The notes beneath the pieces were generated by a model, which worked only from the letters and a program-made list of their open reading frames with translations, did not search any database and was not told the origin of the DNA. The translations under genes and the position numbers were made by a program. A stretch of 64,000 nucleotides of DNA from Pseudoalteromonas umbrosa (GTDB lineage Bacteria; Pseudomonadota; Gammaproteobacteria; Enterobacterales; Alteromonadaceae), in NCBI RefSeq assembly GCF_030125375.1, contig NZ_JASJUU010000001.1:1099354-1163353 (forward strand). Reading direction: 5' to 3'. The number at the start of each line of letters is the position of its first letter. The first letter of the stretch is position 1. Shown here in pieces: positions 1 through 8,256 of this stretch.

Positions 1-511
1 CATAGATAATATAAATAAATCTACAACTAACGACGGACTAACCATTTATGCAATAATACTTTTTTAGCTAGCTATGACATATCCATGTCTTTATGAAATA
101 ATTTTCAGACTTCATAAATCTTGGTGGAATACCGTTCTAAAAACGGTTTTGACAATGAACTATTTGTAATAGTTTTAATGGAGTGCTTTAACAATCAATC
201 GTTATTTAAAATAATAACATCTATCGATAATAAAAAAGAAACAGAACAGACTCAAAAAGTCGAAAAAACTATCGAGCCTGCGCACCTTACAAACATAAAT
301 GTGAGATAGAGTTTCAAGAGCAAAACAAAACATGCTGGCGCTAAAACATAAGAAATCGACTTACTCTGTTCATTTAGATGGGCTGACGCAATTTCTTTTG
401 CACTCAACAATATGTTAATCATTAACGAACAATCAGGTTTTTTCCCATAAAACCTGATCATTAATTTCGTACAACTCAACGTTTGCTTGGTATGGCATAG
501 AACACATTTAA
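1..511. other. Left-edge intergenic region, no supported gene
   Basis: I see no convincing gene here. Short open frames of about 62 and 75 codons exist on the two strands. They overlap each other, lack a clear ribosome binding site and encode nothing I recognise. The sequence is AT-rich. The neighbouring DUF2235 gene on the minus strand ends at 512, so this stretch probably holds its 3' untranslated region plus unexplained spacer. Confidence 0.5.
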
Positions 512-1537
512 CTAGTTTAGCTTTTCAACCCGCTTGTCCTCGAGCTTCTCCATAAACTCCATGGCATTTTGTGGTTGATAATTATCGCTGTCAGAAATGC
601 GTTTATACACGCTTTCATGCAATGATTCATTAGTACGCTTTCCGACACCGAGTTTACGAACACGCTCTGTAATTTTATAGAGCCAACTCATCGAGTCTCG
701 ATATTCATCTAAATGAAAAGGTCGATAATACGACAAAAATTTCTCATTGAAGATTAAACCGTGCGCTTTGGCGCAATCTTTTATCCAATGCAACGAGATA
801 TTCGCTAAGCCATCTTGTGAATAGCCACCGCCTACATTGCTATGACTACCAGCAAACCATTTCTGTTCTAATGTTTGCTTTGAACCTTCAGGTAATGTCC
901 AGATTGCAGGTTTAAATGGCCCTCGTTTTTCATCAATTGCTAAGGCATGATAAGCATGCTCGATATTTTCGGTCAAACTTATATCGTGAAACTGATATCG
1001 GCCGTTAATAAAGTCAAAATCAAAAGGGACACCTAAAGCACCCACAGTATCCCACACACCGACAAACTTAATGGACACATCAGTGCAATTATGTTCTGTC
1101 TTGAATTTTGAAACTTCACTTTCAGACGCTGTATTTCGGTACAGCCTATACGCCTCAGGCATATAAAAAGCGTGATCTTTGGGTAATAGACCTATTTTAT
1201 TAATTAATCCAATTACGCTACGAATAGTATAAGCACCGCGACTAAAACCAAATCCATATATCTCATCACCTGGTTGATAGTTCAAAACCAAAAATTGATA
1301 AGCTCGCAATACATTTTGCGACAACCCTAGACCAAAACCGCCACCTAAAATTTTATCCATCCCCCAATGAGTGCCTACACCTTCGCTGTAATAGACAACT
1401 TGGTGCACACCATCAGGGCATACAGGGTCAACTCCTCTAGCAAGTTTAACCACATTAGTTGGCTTTCTTTTTCCTCGATCATATTGCGTAGGTTTATTCC
1501 AAGTACCATCCATACACAACACCAATCTTTTCATCAT
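512..1537 (-). CDS. DUF2235 alpha/beta hydrolase (Tle1-like phospholipase fold)
   Basis: This 341-residue protein has the DUF2235 pattern: an N-terminal strand with CMDGTWN (residues 8-14), a nucleophile elbow GFSRGAY with Ser99, an acid-loop motif GVWDTVGALG with Asp163, and a late WFAGSHSNVGGGY motif with His232. Ser99-Asp163-His232 is the likely catalytic triad. The family includes the Tle1 type VI secretion phospholipase effectors and many stand-alone hydrolases of unknown substrate. There is no signal peptide and no VgrG, PAAR or immunity gene nearby, so a secreted effector role is not supported here. The start follows AAGGATAA; a second ATG directly after it is an equally good start. 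The substrate is unknown. Confidence 0.8.
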   Translation of the reverse strand: MMKRLVLCMDGTWNKPTQYDRGKRKPTNVVKLARGVDPVCPDGVHQVVYYSEGVGTHWGMDKILGGGFGLGLSQNVLRAYQFLVLNYQPGDEIYGFGFSRGAYTIRSVIGLINKIGLLPKDHAFYMPEAYRLYRNTASESEVSKFKTEHNCTDVSIKFVGVWDTVGALGVPFDFDFINGRYQFHDISLTENIEHAYHALAIDEKRGPFKPAIWTLPEGSKQTLEQKWFAGSHSNVGGGYSQDGLANISLHWIKDCAKAHGLIFNEKFLSYYRPFHLDEYRDSMSWLYKITERVRKLGVGKRTNESLHESVYKRISDSDNYQPQNAMEFMEKLEDKRVEKLN

Positions 1538-1764
1538 TTATCCTTGTAAATCAGCATGATTAAAGTTGACGGTAAGATACAATTAAATTCTTGTATTAAA
1601 AAGGGCAAACTCCACTTTTACTTTAAATAAAAGTAAATAAAAGGCTACTTTTTAGCCACCAAAAATCACTTACCCTAATCTTTGCTTTTAACAACCATGC
1701 TGAATAGAGGAAACTTAGCCAATTGGTTCTTTAATCTACCCTTATTGAATACTCAGAAATAAAG

Positions 1765-2070
1765 CTAATCAACTTCATATTCACTTATAATTGTGAAGTT
1801 CCCGACAGAAGGTAAAAAATATTTTAATTTAACAGCTTGATACCGAGGGTCATCAAAAAAAGAAGTCATGATATGTTTACTCGGAAACCGCAGTGTAAAT
1901 ATACGATTAATGCACTCCCCGACTTCGCTTTTAAGTACCTCTGAAATGCGAAAATCATACCTAAATTCACCACCCTTCTCTTCCAAAATAGGCTTCATAG
2001 CTACACGGTATTCACTGTACGCAACGTCATCTAATACTTCTAAGCCGACTAGCATTTCATATTTCGCCAT
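1765..2070 (-). CDS. DUF1330-like small protein (dimeric alpha-beta barrel fold)
   Basis: This is a 101-residue protein. It has the DUF1330-type layout: an early strand followed by a Tyr-rich helix (VAYSEYRVAMKPILEEKGG), a central strand with Arg, then FPS and a DDPRYQAVK motif, the usual 'DP.Y' signature of these ferredoxin-like dimeric proteins. No catalytic function is established for the family. The start ATG sits 7 nt after AAAGGA; a nearer upstream ATG is out of frame. It is a single gene flanked by AT-rich spacers, with no obvious operon partner. Confidence 0.65.
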   Translation of the reverse strand: MAKYEMLVGLEVLDDVAYSEYRVAMKPILEEKGGEFRYDFRISEVLKSEVGECINRIFTLRFPSKHIMTSFFDDPRYQAVKLKYFLPSVGNFTIISEYEVD

Positions 2071-2249
2071 TTTGCATTCCTTTATTATTTATACACTTAC
2101 CCATATTGAAATAAGCCGCTTTGCAATACAAGCCCAATAAAGATGAAATTTGTAGCAACCTTTTCTTACTGACTTTTAGCATTTAATTTATCTCCTTACT
2201 TCACAATTGCTCCTTATTGTTCTTTTATATAATAGTTAGTTGTAATTTA

Positions 2250-2840
2250 ATGGATAAACTCATGATCCAACCTCTATTCAATGGCAATACTGATATAACC
2301 GACACTCACCTCAACATTATCGCTCATATGCCCACTTTAAGCTTAACAACCGTCACTAATGATGCATTTAATCAAAAACTAAGTGATGCTGACTACATGA
2401 GGATCGCCGTATTACTTGCTAAAAAGAGTTATGACGAAGGTGGTTGCCCGATAGGTGCCGTGATCGTCAACAATGCAACCAAACAAATTGTAGGTAAGGG
2501 TCACAATACGTTGGTTCAAGAATCTCACCCTTATAACCATGGGGAAACATCAGCAATTCGAGACGCTGGCAGAATTGATTTTTCACAAACCACGCTTTAC
2601 ACCAGTCTAAGCCCTTGCGATGTGTGCGCGACATTGCTTTACATGCGCGGCTTTCAACGTGTTGTAGTTGGTGATGTCACCAATGCCTGTGGAAACGAAG
2701 TATTATTGAAAGAAAAAGGTATTAATGTCGATATTCTTGAGGACGAGCTGGGTGTAAAGCAATACGCTCAATTTAGGCAAGAAAAACCAGAGCAAGATTT
2801 AGAGGATTGGCAAGGTCTCGCCGCTGTTTCAAAGTCTTAG
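2250..2840 (+). CDS. Cytosine deaminase, fungal (Fcy1-like) type
   Basis: This zinc-dependent nucleobase deaminase belongs to the cytidine deaminase superfamily. Counted from the ATG at 2250, the zinc site and proton shuttle are His97-Gly-Glu99 (motif NHGETSAI) and SLSPCDVC with Cys123 and Cys126. The series GGCPIGAVIV, KGHN, TTLYTSLSPCD and a terminal DWQG closely follows yeast cytosine deaminase and not bacterial CodA, which is an amidohydrolase. The likely reaction is cytosine to uracil plus ammonia for pyrimidine salvage. At 196 residues it carries about 40 residues more than the yeast enzyme at the N terminus. The start is uncertain: ATGs at 2262 and 2328 are also possible, and the one at 2262 has a weak GGA upstream. 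It appears monocistronic. Confidence 0.75.
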   Translation: MDKLMIQPLFNGNTDITDTHLNIIAHMPTLSLTTVTNDAFNQKLSDADYMRIAVLLAKKSYDEGGCPIGAVIVNNATKQIVGKGHNTLVQESHPYNHGETSAIRDAGRIDFSQTTLYTSLSPCDVCATLLYMRGFQRVVVGDVTNACGNEVLLKEKGINVDILEDELGVKQYAQFRQEKPEQDLEDWQGLAAVSKS

Positions 2841-2864
2841 TTTACATTTAGGTGATAAGGCTAT

Positions 2865-2900
2865 GTGTATTAATCGCTCGTGATCGGGTGGTTAATACAC
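2865..2900 (+). terminator. Hairpin after cytosine deaminase gene
   Basis: A perfect 9-bp inverted repeat, GTGTATTAA (2865-2873) and TTAATACAC (2892-2900), encloses an 18-nt loop starting 25 nt after the deaminase stop. There is no strong T-run behind it, so it may be a weak terminator or an mRNA-stabilising hairpin. Confidence 0.35.
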
Positions 2901-3173
2901 TCTTCATTACCTCAATATTCAATCACGCAGAAGATATTACTAACACCATAAAACCCATTTGTTACAAGCCGTGATTTACAAATTACGGCTTTAGGCTTAA
3001 CGGAAAAGTAAACTCTAATAATTTATCGATTCCTCGTAACCTACCCTAACAGCTTACGCATATGAACAATAGCAACTGAAACATCAAGCGAATAAACGCA
3101 TGCGAATATGATTAGTGGTTACTCTCAATCAAGCTAACTGATTTTAAGTATATTAATGCCTTTAATGCAAAAA

Positions 3174-3210
3174 GAACTACACCTTCTGACTGCGTAGTTC
3201 AGTATTTTTT
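3174..3210 (+). terminator. Rho-independent terminator-like hairpin
   Basis: The arms GAACTAC (3174-3180) and GTAGTTC (3194-3200) form a 7-bp stem with a 13-nt loop, followed by AGTATTTTTT. That is terminator architecture on the plus strand. No plus-strand protein gene lies immediately upstream; the nearest ends at 2840. Confidence 0.45.
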
Positions 3211-3271
3211 GTGATTTAAATTACCTTATCCACCTTGGATTTATTGCTAGTAGACAAGTATCAGTCACATA

Positions 3272-3895
3272 TTATAGGAAGTTATCATCACATATGATCA
3301 ACATGTCTCCGCGGCGACATTGCTGGATCATAGGTGGGCTTAGCGTTCTAGTAGTCTCAGTGACATTACCATCATTATCTGTCACTCTTAGTTTAACAGT
3401 GCTTGTTGTACGGATATCTACATGTCCACGGCTCGTGCTAACTCCATTAACCCACTTCTCAACCTTTTGCACATGCCCATCGCGGTCACTGTAATTGAAA
3501 TCAGCAACAATAACATCCGCTTCATAGTATGTTATTCCTGAATGTCGGTCATAATGTGATTCTACCAAATGCTCTGTAATATTCGCTTTTGGAGTATACT
3601 GGCATGACTCTCTTGAACTCGTGTTATACCCTTTATTAGGTAATGTTGTATCACATCGATAAGTTGTCCAGTTGCCATTCTCATACTTTGTCTCTGTTAA
3701 TGTTATCCACTGAGAATGATGCTGGCTTATATGCTGATGGAGGAACTCACCAGAAGCATGGCAGCTAGCCCAACCGTACCAATATGGAGTTTGTACTGTC
3801 GTTGTTTTACAGTTGACCTTTTGGTCTCCAGCAGCAAAGACGCTAGTAGACAAAATACTTAAAGAAGCAATAGCTACCTTTGATAGTAAATTCAT
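3272..3895 (-). CDS. Exported hypothetical protein with six cysteines
   Basis: I do not recognise this 207-residue protein. It has a clear Sec signal peptide: MNLLSK, then a hydrophobic core, and a likely cleavage site after VFAA (about residue 22). The mature part has six cysteines in CKTTT, ASCHAS, YRCDT, ESCQY, QQCRR and IICDD contexts, enough for three disulfides. It is rich in Thr, Tyr, His and Asp, and the segment VKLRVTDNDGNVTETTRTL resembles a PKD or Ig-like beta strand pair. It is probably periplasmic or secreted. The start follows AAGGTTAATT. It stands alone between long AT-rich spacers, which fits an accessory, recently acquired gene, but this is inference. Confidence 0.6.
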   Translation of the reverse strand: MNLLSKVAIASLSILSTSVFAAGDQKVNCKTTTVQTPYWYGWASCHASGEFLHQHISQHHSQWITLTETKYENGNWTTYRCDTTLPNKGYNTSSRESCQYTPKANITEHLVESHYDRHSGITYYEADVIVADFNYSDRDGHVQKVEKWVNGVSTSRGHVDIRTTSTVKLRVTDNDGNVTETTRTLSPPMIQQCRRGDMLIICDDNFL

Positions 3896-4601
3896 AATTA
3901 ACCTTATTAATTAAACGATATTCTAAATTTATTATTTTAATTATCCCACCAAGCAGTGGTTGAAAATCACACTAACAAACAGAAATAAACATTACAAACC
4001 AGATACTTAAAAAAAGGTAAAATATAACAATGCTACTTTCTAAAGCTAAAATTAAAGCTTGGATAACAATGGATTATGATTTTTTAATTTTTAAATATAA
4101 CATTTGATAACATTGAAACCCTGAAAATGTTAAAGTTTACTGATTTTTAAATTAATTATTCTTTATAAGATTTATAGTAAGTAGGAAAAATTAATTTACC
4201 CAATCACTATAAAAATGCATAATTTATAAAGAAACCCCATTAAAATACAATTTTTTCAATCACTTATAATTTATTTAATTTGTAAAGTATGTTTCATCTT
4301 TTAGATCAAGTTATGGATGCAAGAAAAATAGGCATTAAATAAAATATGGTGTTGTAAACAGATAAATAGAGTGCAACTTGATTCCATTCAACAACATGAC
4401 ATTCAGACATACGTCGGTTTTAGGTGGAGTGATTTACTGACCGTGGTTTAGCAAAATAGACTTAAATATTAAATAGCGAAAATCAGCACTCATAACATAA
4501 ATTAGCATCAGCTTTGAAGTCAAAAATAGTGTTTAGCTTTAATTCTAACATTAGATTTATTCTACTCAATTAGATGGTCCTCTTGGCAGTGCTTCAGGTT
4601 A
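3896..4601. other. AT-rich 700-bp spacer
   Basis: This is a very AT-rich intergenic region with long runs of A and T and no open frame I can support on either strand. It lies between the start of one exported-protein gene and the end of another, both on the minus strand. It must contain the promoter of the 3272-3895 gene. I see no repeat family or RNA gene in it. Confidence 0.5.
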
Positions 4602-5072
4602 TCACTTCGAGATTTCGCGAGTAAACTTAATAGAGAAGCCCTTATCGTTTTCTCCTGTGACCGCAACGGTGATCTGATTTTCACTTTTAAGTTGGTAAGT
4701 CAATTGTTTGGGAAAATCATGCTCAAAATTCTCAAATACAGCAGTCTCGGCTGTGCAACTAGTCAATTTAAATGCAACAGGCAAACTATTACTCGCAACT
4801 TTTGCTACATAAAATATTTCTCCTGACATTTCAACTAGCCGTAAAGTTTCAGCACTGACTGTTTTGTTCTTTTTTATTGAGAAGGTATAGCCTGAACCCT
4901 CAAATGTTTTATTGCTGATCTTTTTCCATGACTCGTTAATTTTAAGCTTACTATTTTTCGAACTCCAATCACCAATAAGCCAAGTGAGTGATGCAAGCGA
5001 GTCACAAGTATTAGCCTGTACCTGTGTATTAAAAACAGCACATATTGCGATTAGATATGCTAACTTATACAT
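4602..5072 (-). CDS. Exported DUF6265-type lipocalin-like protein
   Basis: The 156-residue product starts at an ATG with a textbook AAAGGAG ribosome binding site 7-8 nt upstream; the open frame extends further back but without such a signal. A signal peptide MYKLAYLIAICAV... with cleavage near VQA-NT is followed by CDSLASLTWLIGDWSS. The WLIGDW motif, a later SWKK segment, a Gly-Tyr turn and FENFEHDFPKQL are the hallmarks of the DUF6265 family, small beta-barrel periplasmic proteins of unknown ligand. I assign only fold and location. It is a single gene, with no terminator evident. Confidence 0.65.
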   Translation of the reverse strand: MYKLAYLIAICAVFNTQVQANTCDSLASLTWLIGDWSSKNSKLKINESWKKISNKTFEGSGYTFSIKKNKTVSAETLRLVEMSGEIFYVAKVASNSLPVAFKLTSCTAETAVFENFEHDFPKQLTYQLKSENQITVAVTGENDKGFSIKFTREISK

Positions 5073-5355
5073 TAAACAAACTCCTTTTAACTCTTGTAGC
5101 AAATAATGAGCAAGGCGCTCAAAGTACAAACATTTAAGTGCATAGTTAAATGAAAGCACAACTCAGATGTTTTACCATGATTTTCCAGCTTAAATAAGTG
5201 AACTTTTTATAATGCTGCATATTACGAAATTATCTTTTTATCCTTGTGACAATCGAATAAACAAGCCAAGCATTTTTATAAGGTAAATATAGATACGCGT
5301 CAAAAGCCACAACTTCATCACCAAAGCCGCCTGCAAAAATGCCTCATTGACATAT
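5073..5355. other. Intergenic region upstream of the DUF6265 gene
   Basis: No gene is supported. This stretch carries the promoter region of the DUF6265 gene (minus strand) and runs up to the terminator of the yceI-like gene. An open frame across 5347-5628 on the plus strand overlaps the 3' end of the yceI-like gene antisense and lacks coding character. Confidence 0.45.
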
Positions 5356-5381
5356 AAAAAGCCCCAGCTTTTGGCTGAGGC
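5356..5381 (-). terminator. Terminator of the YceI/b561 operon
   Basis: Read on the minus strand, GCCTCAGCC, a short A loop and GCTGGGGC pair with one mismatch and are followed directly by TTTTTAT. The hairpin lies about 75 nt after the YceI stop codon. Confidence 0.75.
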
Positions 5382-5455
5382 TCTGTCATTTTTGGGCTGG
5401 GCTGTGACTACTTGTTTAAATCAACTGGCCCAACTTATCCAAATGCACTTAAAGC

Positions 5456-6031
5456 TTAGAGGCGAATACCTTCAATATGTAATTCAAGCGTCACATGTGT
5501 TGAGGCTGGACCTAAGTTATAATCAATACCAAAGTCTTTTAGTTTTAATGATGTTTCGCCAGAAAAGCCAACACGATAACCACCCCAAGGGTCTTGTCCT
5601 TCGCCAATTTTTTCAACTGGAAATGTAATCGTTCTTTTTACACCGTTAAGCTCTAGCAAGCCTGTTAACTTAGCTTCTTTGTCATTTACTTGCTCATACT
5701 TGGTGCTTTCAAAGGTTGCTTTTGGAAATTTTTTTACGTTCAAAAAATCTTTTCCACGTAAATGCTTATCACGCTCTGCATGGTTTGAGTCAATACTTGC
5801 TGTGTTGATCACAATATCGATTTTAGACTCATTTGGCTTGTTTTTGTCATAGCTAAATTTACCATCAAAATCATTGAACCGACCTGTTAGCCAGCTGTAG
5901 CCTAGGTGCTTAATTTTAAAGTTGATAAATGCATGTGCACCGGCTTTATCTACTTTGTACTCTGCAGCGTTCGCTGTTCCAGCCATTAATAAGCCTGTTG
6001 CTAACACCGCACTCACGATACCCTTTTTCAT
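5456..6031 (-). CDS. YceI-family periplasmic lipid-binding protein
   Basis: The 191-residue protein has a signal peptide (MKKGIVSAVLATG..., cleaved after ANA near residue 22). The mature chain starts AEYKVDKAGAHAFINFKIKH and continues with GRFNDFDGKFSYD, a typical YceI lipocalin-like barrel that binds polyisoprenoid or amphiphilic lipids. Further family marks are TASIDSNHAERDKHLRG, LTGLLELNGV and a closing FGIDYNLGPAS. YceI proteins often pair with a cytochrome b561, as here: the gene follows the b561 gene on the same strand by about 40 bp, indicating an operon. RBS AAGGGCAG precedes the ATG. A role in quinone or isoprenoid handling is suggested by family association, not shown. Confidence 0.9.
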   Translation of the reverse strand: MKKGIVSAVLATGLLMAGTANAAEYKVDKAGAHAFINFKIKHLGYSWLTGRFNDFDGKFSYDKNKPNESKIDIVINTASIDSNHAERDKHLRGKDFLNVKKFPKATFESTKYEQVNDKEAKLTGLLELNGVKRTITFPVEKIGEGQDPWGGYRVGFSGETSLKLKDFGIDYNLGPASTHVTLELHIEGIRL

Positions 6032-6070
6032 AATCTGCCCTTAAATATTCTATTAATAATTTAAAATACG

Positions 6071-6616
6071 TTATTTTGATGTTTTTAAAATACGACTTAA
6101 GCCGCCGTCTTTATTGATAAATTGATGTTTCAGCGCTGCTAACATGTGCACAGCCACAAATCCGATTAAACTCCATGCAAGCCAAAAATGTATATCGCCC
6201 ACAATGTCTTCTTGGTTGTCAAAAGACCAAGGCAATGCTGGAATTTCAAACAGCTCAAATACGCTTATCGGCCTTCCATCCGCAGTTGAGATAAAATAAC
6301 CACTGAGTAAAAGAAGTAACATCAAAATATATAAAAGCTGATGCCCTACTCGCGCAGCAATCTGCTCTAACTTTGGTCCGGGTAACGCTTTTGGTTTTAT
6401 ATTTAACTGTCGCCACGCCAACCTAAATAACCATATTCCCATCAATATGATGCCCAGTGATTTATGTAAATCTAATGACCCTTTATACCAAGCGTCATAA
6501 TAGGTTAACTCGACCATGTACAATCCAAGACCAAACATGAAAAAGATGGCCACGGCCATGAGCCAATGCACGGCGATGCTTACCCAACCATAACCCTGCT
6601 CGCTATTTTTTAGCAT
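6071..6616 (-). CDS. cybB: Cytochrome b561 family membrane protein
   Basis: This is an inner-membrane di-heme b-type cytochrome with four predicted transmembrane helices. Heme-ligand histidines fit AVHWLMA (helix 1), LDLHKSLG (helix 2), RVGHQLLY (helix 3) and AVHMLAAL (helix 4). The protein starts MLKNSEQGYGWVS, with TAGG 8 nt upstream; an in-frame ATG five codons earlier is possible. The family oxidises ubiquinol and can pass electrons to oxygen or superoxide. The downstream yceI-like gene is co-oriented and close, and a LysR gene is divergent at 6733. The symbol is by family resemblance; physiological acceptors are unknown. Confidence 0.85.
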   Translation of the reverse strand: MLKNSEQGYGWVSIAVHWLMAVAIFFMFGLGLYMVELTYYDAWYKGSLDLHKSLGIILMGIWLFRLAWRQLNIKPKALPGPKLEQIAARVGHQLLYILMLLLLLSGYFISTADGRPISVFELFEIPALPWSFDNQEDIVGDIHFWLAWSLIGFVAVHMLAALKHQFINKDGGLSRILKTSK

Positions 6617-6732
6617 ATGAAACCTACACATTTAGAAAACTGAGACTAGATTACCGCGCATAAGTAACATTGAGTAGTGCACAAACTAAAGAACTATTGT
6701 GCAAAAAAATATATACTTAAGATCTAGACGAA

Positions 6733-7647
6733 GTGAAAAATATTATATTTATGCAGAAATTGAATTGGGATGATTTTAAAGTTGCCCATACCGTTGCAAA
6801 GGCAGGCTCGCTTGCAAAAGCTGCGACTATTTTAAAGTGTAACCATACAACCGTATTACGACATATCAATCGTTTGGAAGACGCACTCAATGTGAATTTG
6901 TTTATCCGCCATCAAAGAGGATACCAGCTTACGGATGCTGGCCAGATAATGAGTGAAACTCTCGAAGATCTAAACACCCAGTTTATCGCTTTGGAAGACA
7001 CTCTCCAGAGCATTCAACAAGATTTTAGTGGCAAAATTCGCATCACAACCGTGACCTCTTACTCTCCCTTGCTAGTACCAGCAATGCAGCAGTTCAGAAA
7101 GCAATACCCAAAAGTCAGGATAGAGCTACTGGCCACCGATGAAGTTATCCCGCCGCAAAGTGGCAATATTCATGTTTCATTACGGGCAGGCCCTGAGCCA
7201 AAAGAACCTGATTTAATAGCCAAGCATGTGATTTCATTAAAAATGTCTTACTTTGCATCCAAAGAGTACATGTCAGAATATGGCTTACCGCAAAGCGAAG
7301 GTGAGTTTAATCGATTCCATTGGCTAATGCCCGATAGTTCAAAACATCATATTCCGTTTATCAATCAAGTGATCAAACACTTAAAGAACGACAGCATTGT
7401 CTACACTAGCAATCAATTTTCGGATATACAGTCGGCTGTTATCAGCGGCATGGGCATAGGGCCACTCTCTGAGAATGATGCCATTAAGTATCCAAATTTA
7501 GTGAGGTTAGATGGCTGCCCGCTCCTTTGTACAGAGAACGTTGGCGCCCTTTGGTATACTTACCACAAGGATCTCAAGCAAAATGCAAAAATACGTGCAC
7601 TTTATGAGTATTTAGTTGAGCACACTCAGCACTTATCAATGGTATAA
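6733..7647 (+). CDS. LysR-family transcriptional regulator
   Basis: This 304-residue protein has an N-terminal winged helix-turn-helix (about residues 10-66: WDDFKVAHTVAKAGSLAKAA, then NHTTVLRHINRLEDAL) and a substrate-binding domain from about residue 95. The start is uncertain. The GTG at 6733 gives 304 residues; the ATG at 6751 removes six residues and fits the usual LysR length equally well. It is divergent from the b561/YceI operon across about 116 bp, so it may regulate that operon or itself; the effector is unknown. Its 3' end is followed closely by the convergent cupin gene. Confidence 0.85.
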   Translation: MKNIIFMQKLNWDDFKVAHTVAKAGSLAKAATILKCNHTTVLRHINRLEDALNVNLFIRHQRGYQLTDAGQIMSETLEDLNTQFIALEDTLQSIQQDFSGKIRITTVTSYSPLLVPAMQQFRKQYPKVRIELLATDEVIPPQSGNIHVSLRAGPEPKEPDLIAKHVISLKMSYFASKEYMSEYGLPQSEGEFNRFHWLMPDSSKHHIPFINQVIKHLKNDSIVYTSNQFSDIQSAVISGMGIGPLSENDAIKYPNLVRLDGCPLLCTENVGALWYTYHKDLKQNAKIRALYEYLVEHTQHLSMV

Positions 7648-7672
7648 GTGCTTCGCTTTTCAAAGAGTATCG

Positions 7673-8095
7673 TTAGTGTTTTTTCACCGTAATATCTTTA
7701 CCCTGCTCACCAGCATAAAACACTATGATTCGTACATCTTCTTTCCCTACCGCTTTGCCCTTATGCCACTGGTTTACAAGCTCAACAATAGGCTCTCCTG
7801 ATTTTAAAATGAGCTGTTCGCCAGTTTGCTTAGTAACATGTAACTCACCAGATAACACTACCCCCGCATTAATGACTGGGTGAAGGTGCAGCGGCAGCTC
7901 AGTGCCCGCTGGAATATGAATATCTAGCAGTGTAATTTCAGGTTTGCCTTGAGGATATGCAGGTAAAGGTGTGCCATCCCAGCTTTGCGATGTTTTTGTT
8001 AAGGTTTTTACCGCCACTGTATTACTACCAGCAATAGCATTGCTACTGAGCAAACAAGTCATAGCAATTATGGAGAGTACAAGTTTTGTTTTCAT
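7673..8095 (-). CDS. Exported cupin-domain protein
   Basis: The 140-residue protein has a signal peptide (MKTKLVLSIIAMTCLLSSNA, cleaved near AIA-GS) and a single cupin barrel. The metal-site motif LPLHLHPVINAGVVLSGEL supplies the two histidines and glutamate region of cupin motif 1; NQWHKGKAVG resembles motif 2. Single-domain exported cupins are common in proteobacteria and usually have no assigned substrate. It is monocistronic and convergent with the LysR gene. An 8-bp inverted repeat lies upstream at 8158-8183 and could bind a regulator. Confidence 0.75.
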   Translation of the reverse strand: MKTKLVLSIIAMTCLLSSNAIAGSNTVAVKTLTKTSQSWDGTPLPAYPQGKPEITLLDIHIPAGTELPLHLHPVINAGVVLSGELHVTKQTGEQLILKSGEPIVELVNQWHKGKAVGKEDVRIIVFYAGEQGKDITVKKH

Positions 8096-8157
8096 GGTTT
8101 GTGCTTTTAAGATTTAATTACAGGCTACTTTAGATCATTGCTGCAAACATGTATACG

Positions 8158-8183
8158 TGTATTGGTAAAGGTCATCCAATACA
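8158..8183. repeat. Inverted repeat upstream of the cupin gene
   Basis: TGTATTGG (8158-8165) and CCAATACA (8176-8183) are perfect inverted repeats separated by 10 bp. The element lies 63 bp upstream of the cupin start, in the likely promoter zone. It could be an operator or an RNA hairpin. No regulator can be assigned. Confidence 0.35.
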
Positions 8184-8211
8184 TAAAGTGCCGAGATAGT
8201 AATGTAGTAAC

Positions 8212-8237
8212 AATAAAAAAGCCCGCATTGAGCGGGC
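8212..8237 (-). terminator. Terminator of the SulP gene
   Basis: On the minus strand GCCCGC-TCAAT-GCGGGC is followed by TTTTTTATTG. The hairpin lies 20 nt after the transporter stop codon. Confidence 0.8.
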
Positions 8238-8256
8238 TTATCTAATTCATTAATAC

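Larger units (their letters stand above)
2841..3271. other. Gene-free spacer with two hairpins
   Basis: No protein gene is supported in this stretch of about 430 bp. It contains a 9-bp inverted repeat just after the deaminase gene and a second hairpin followed by a T-run at 3174-3210. The interval between them could encode a small RNA read on the plus strand, but I see no clear promoter. Confidence 0.4.

Noticed and set aside
121..479. Two short overlapping open frames near the left edge
   Set aside because: They lie on opposite strands over the same bases, lack ribosome binding sites and have no recognisable motif.
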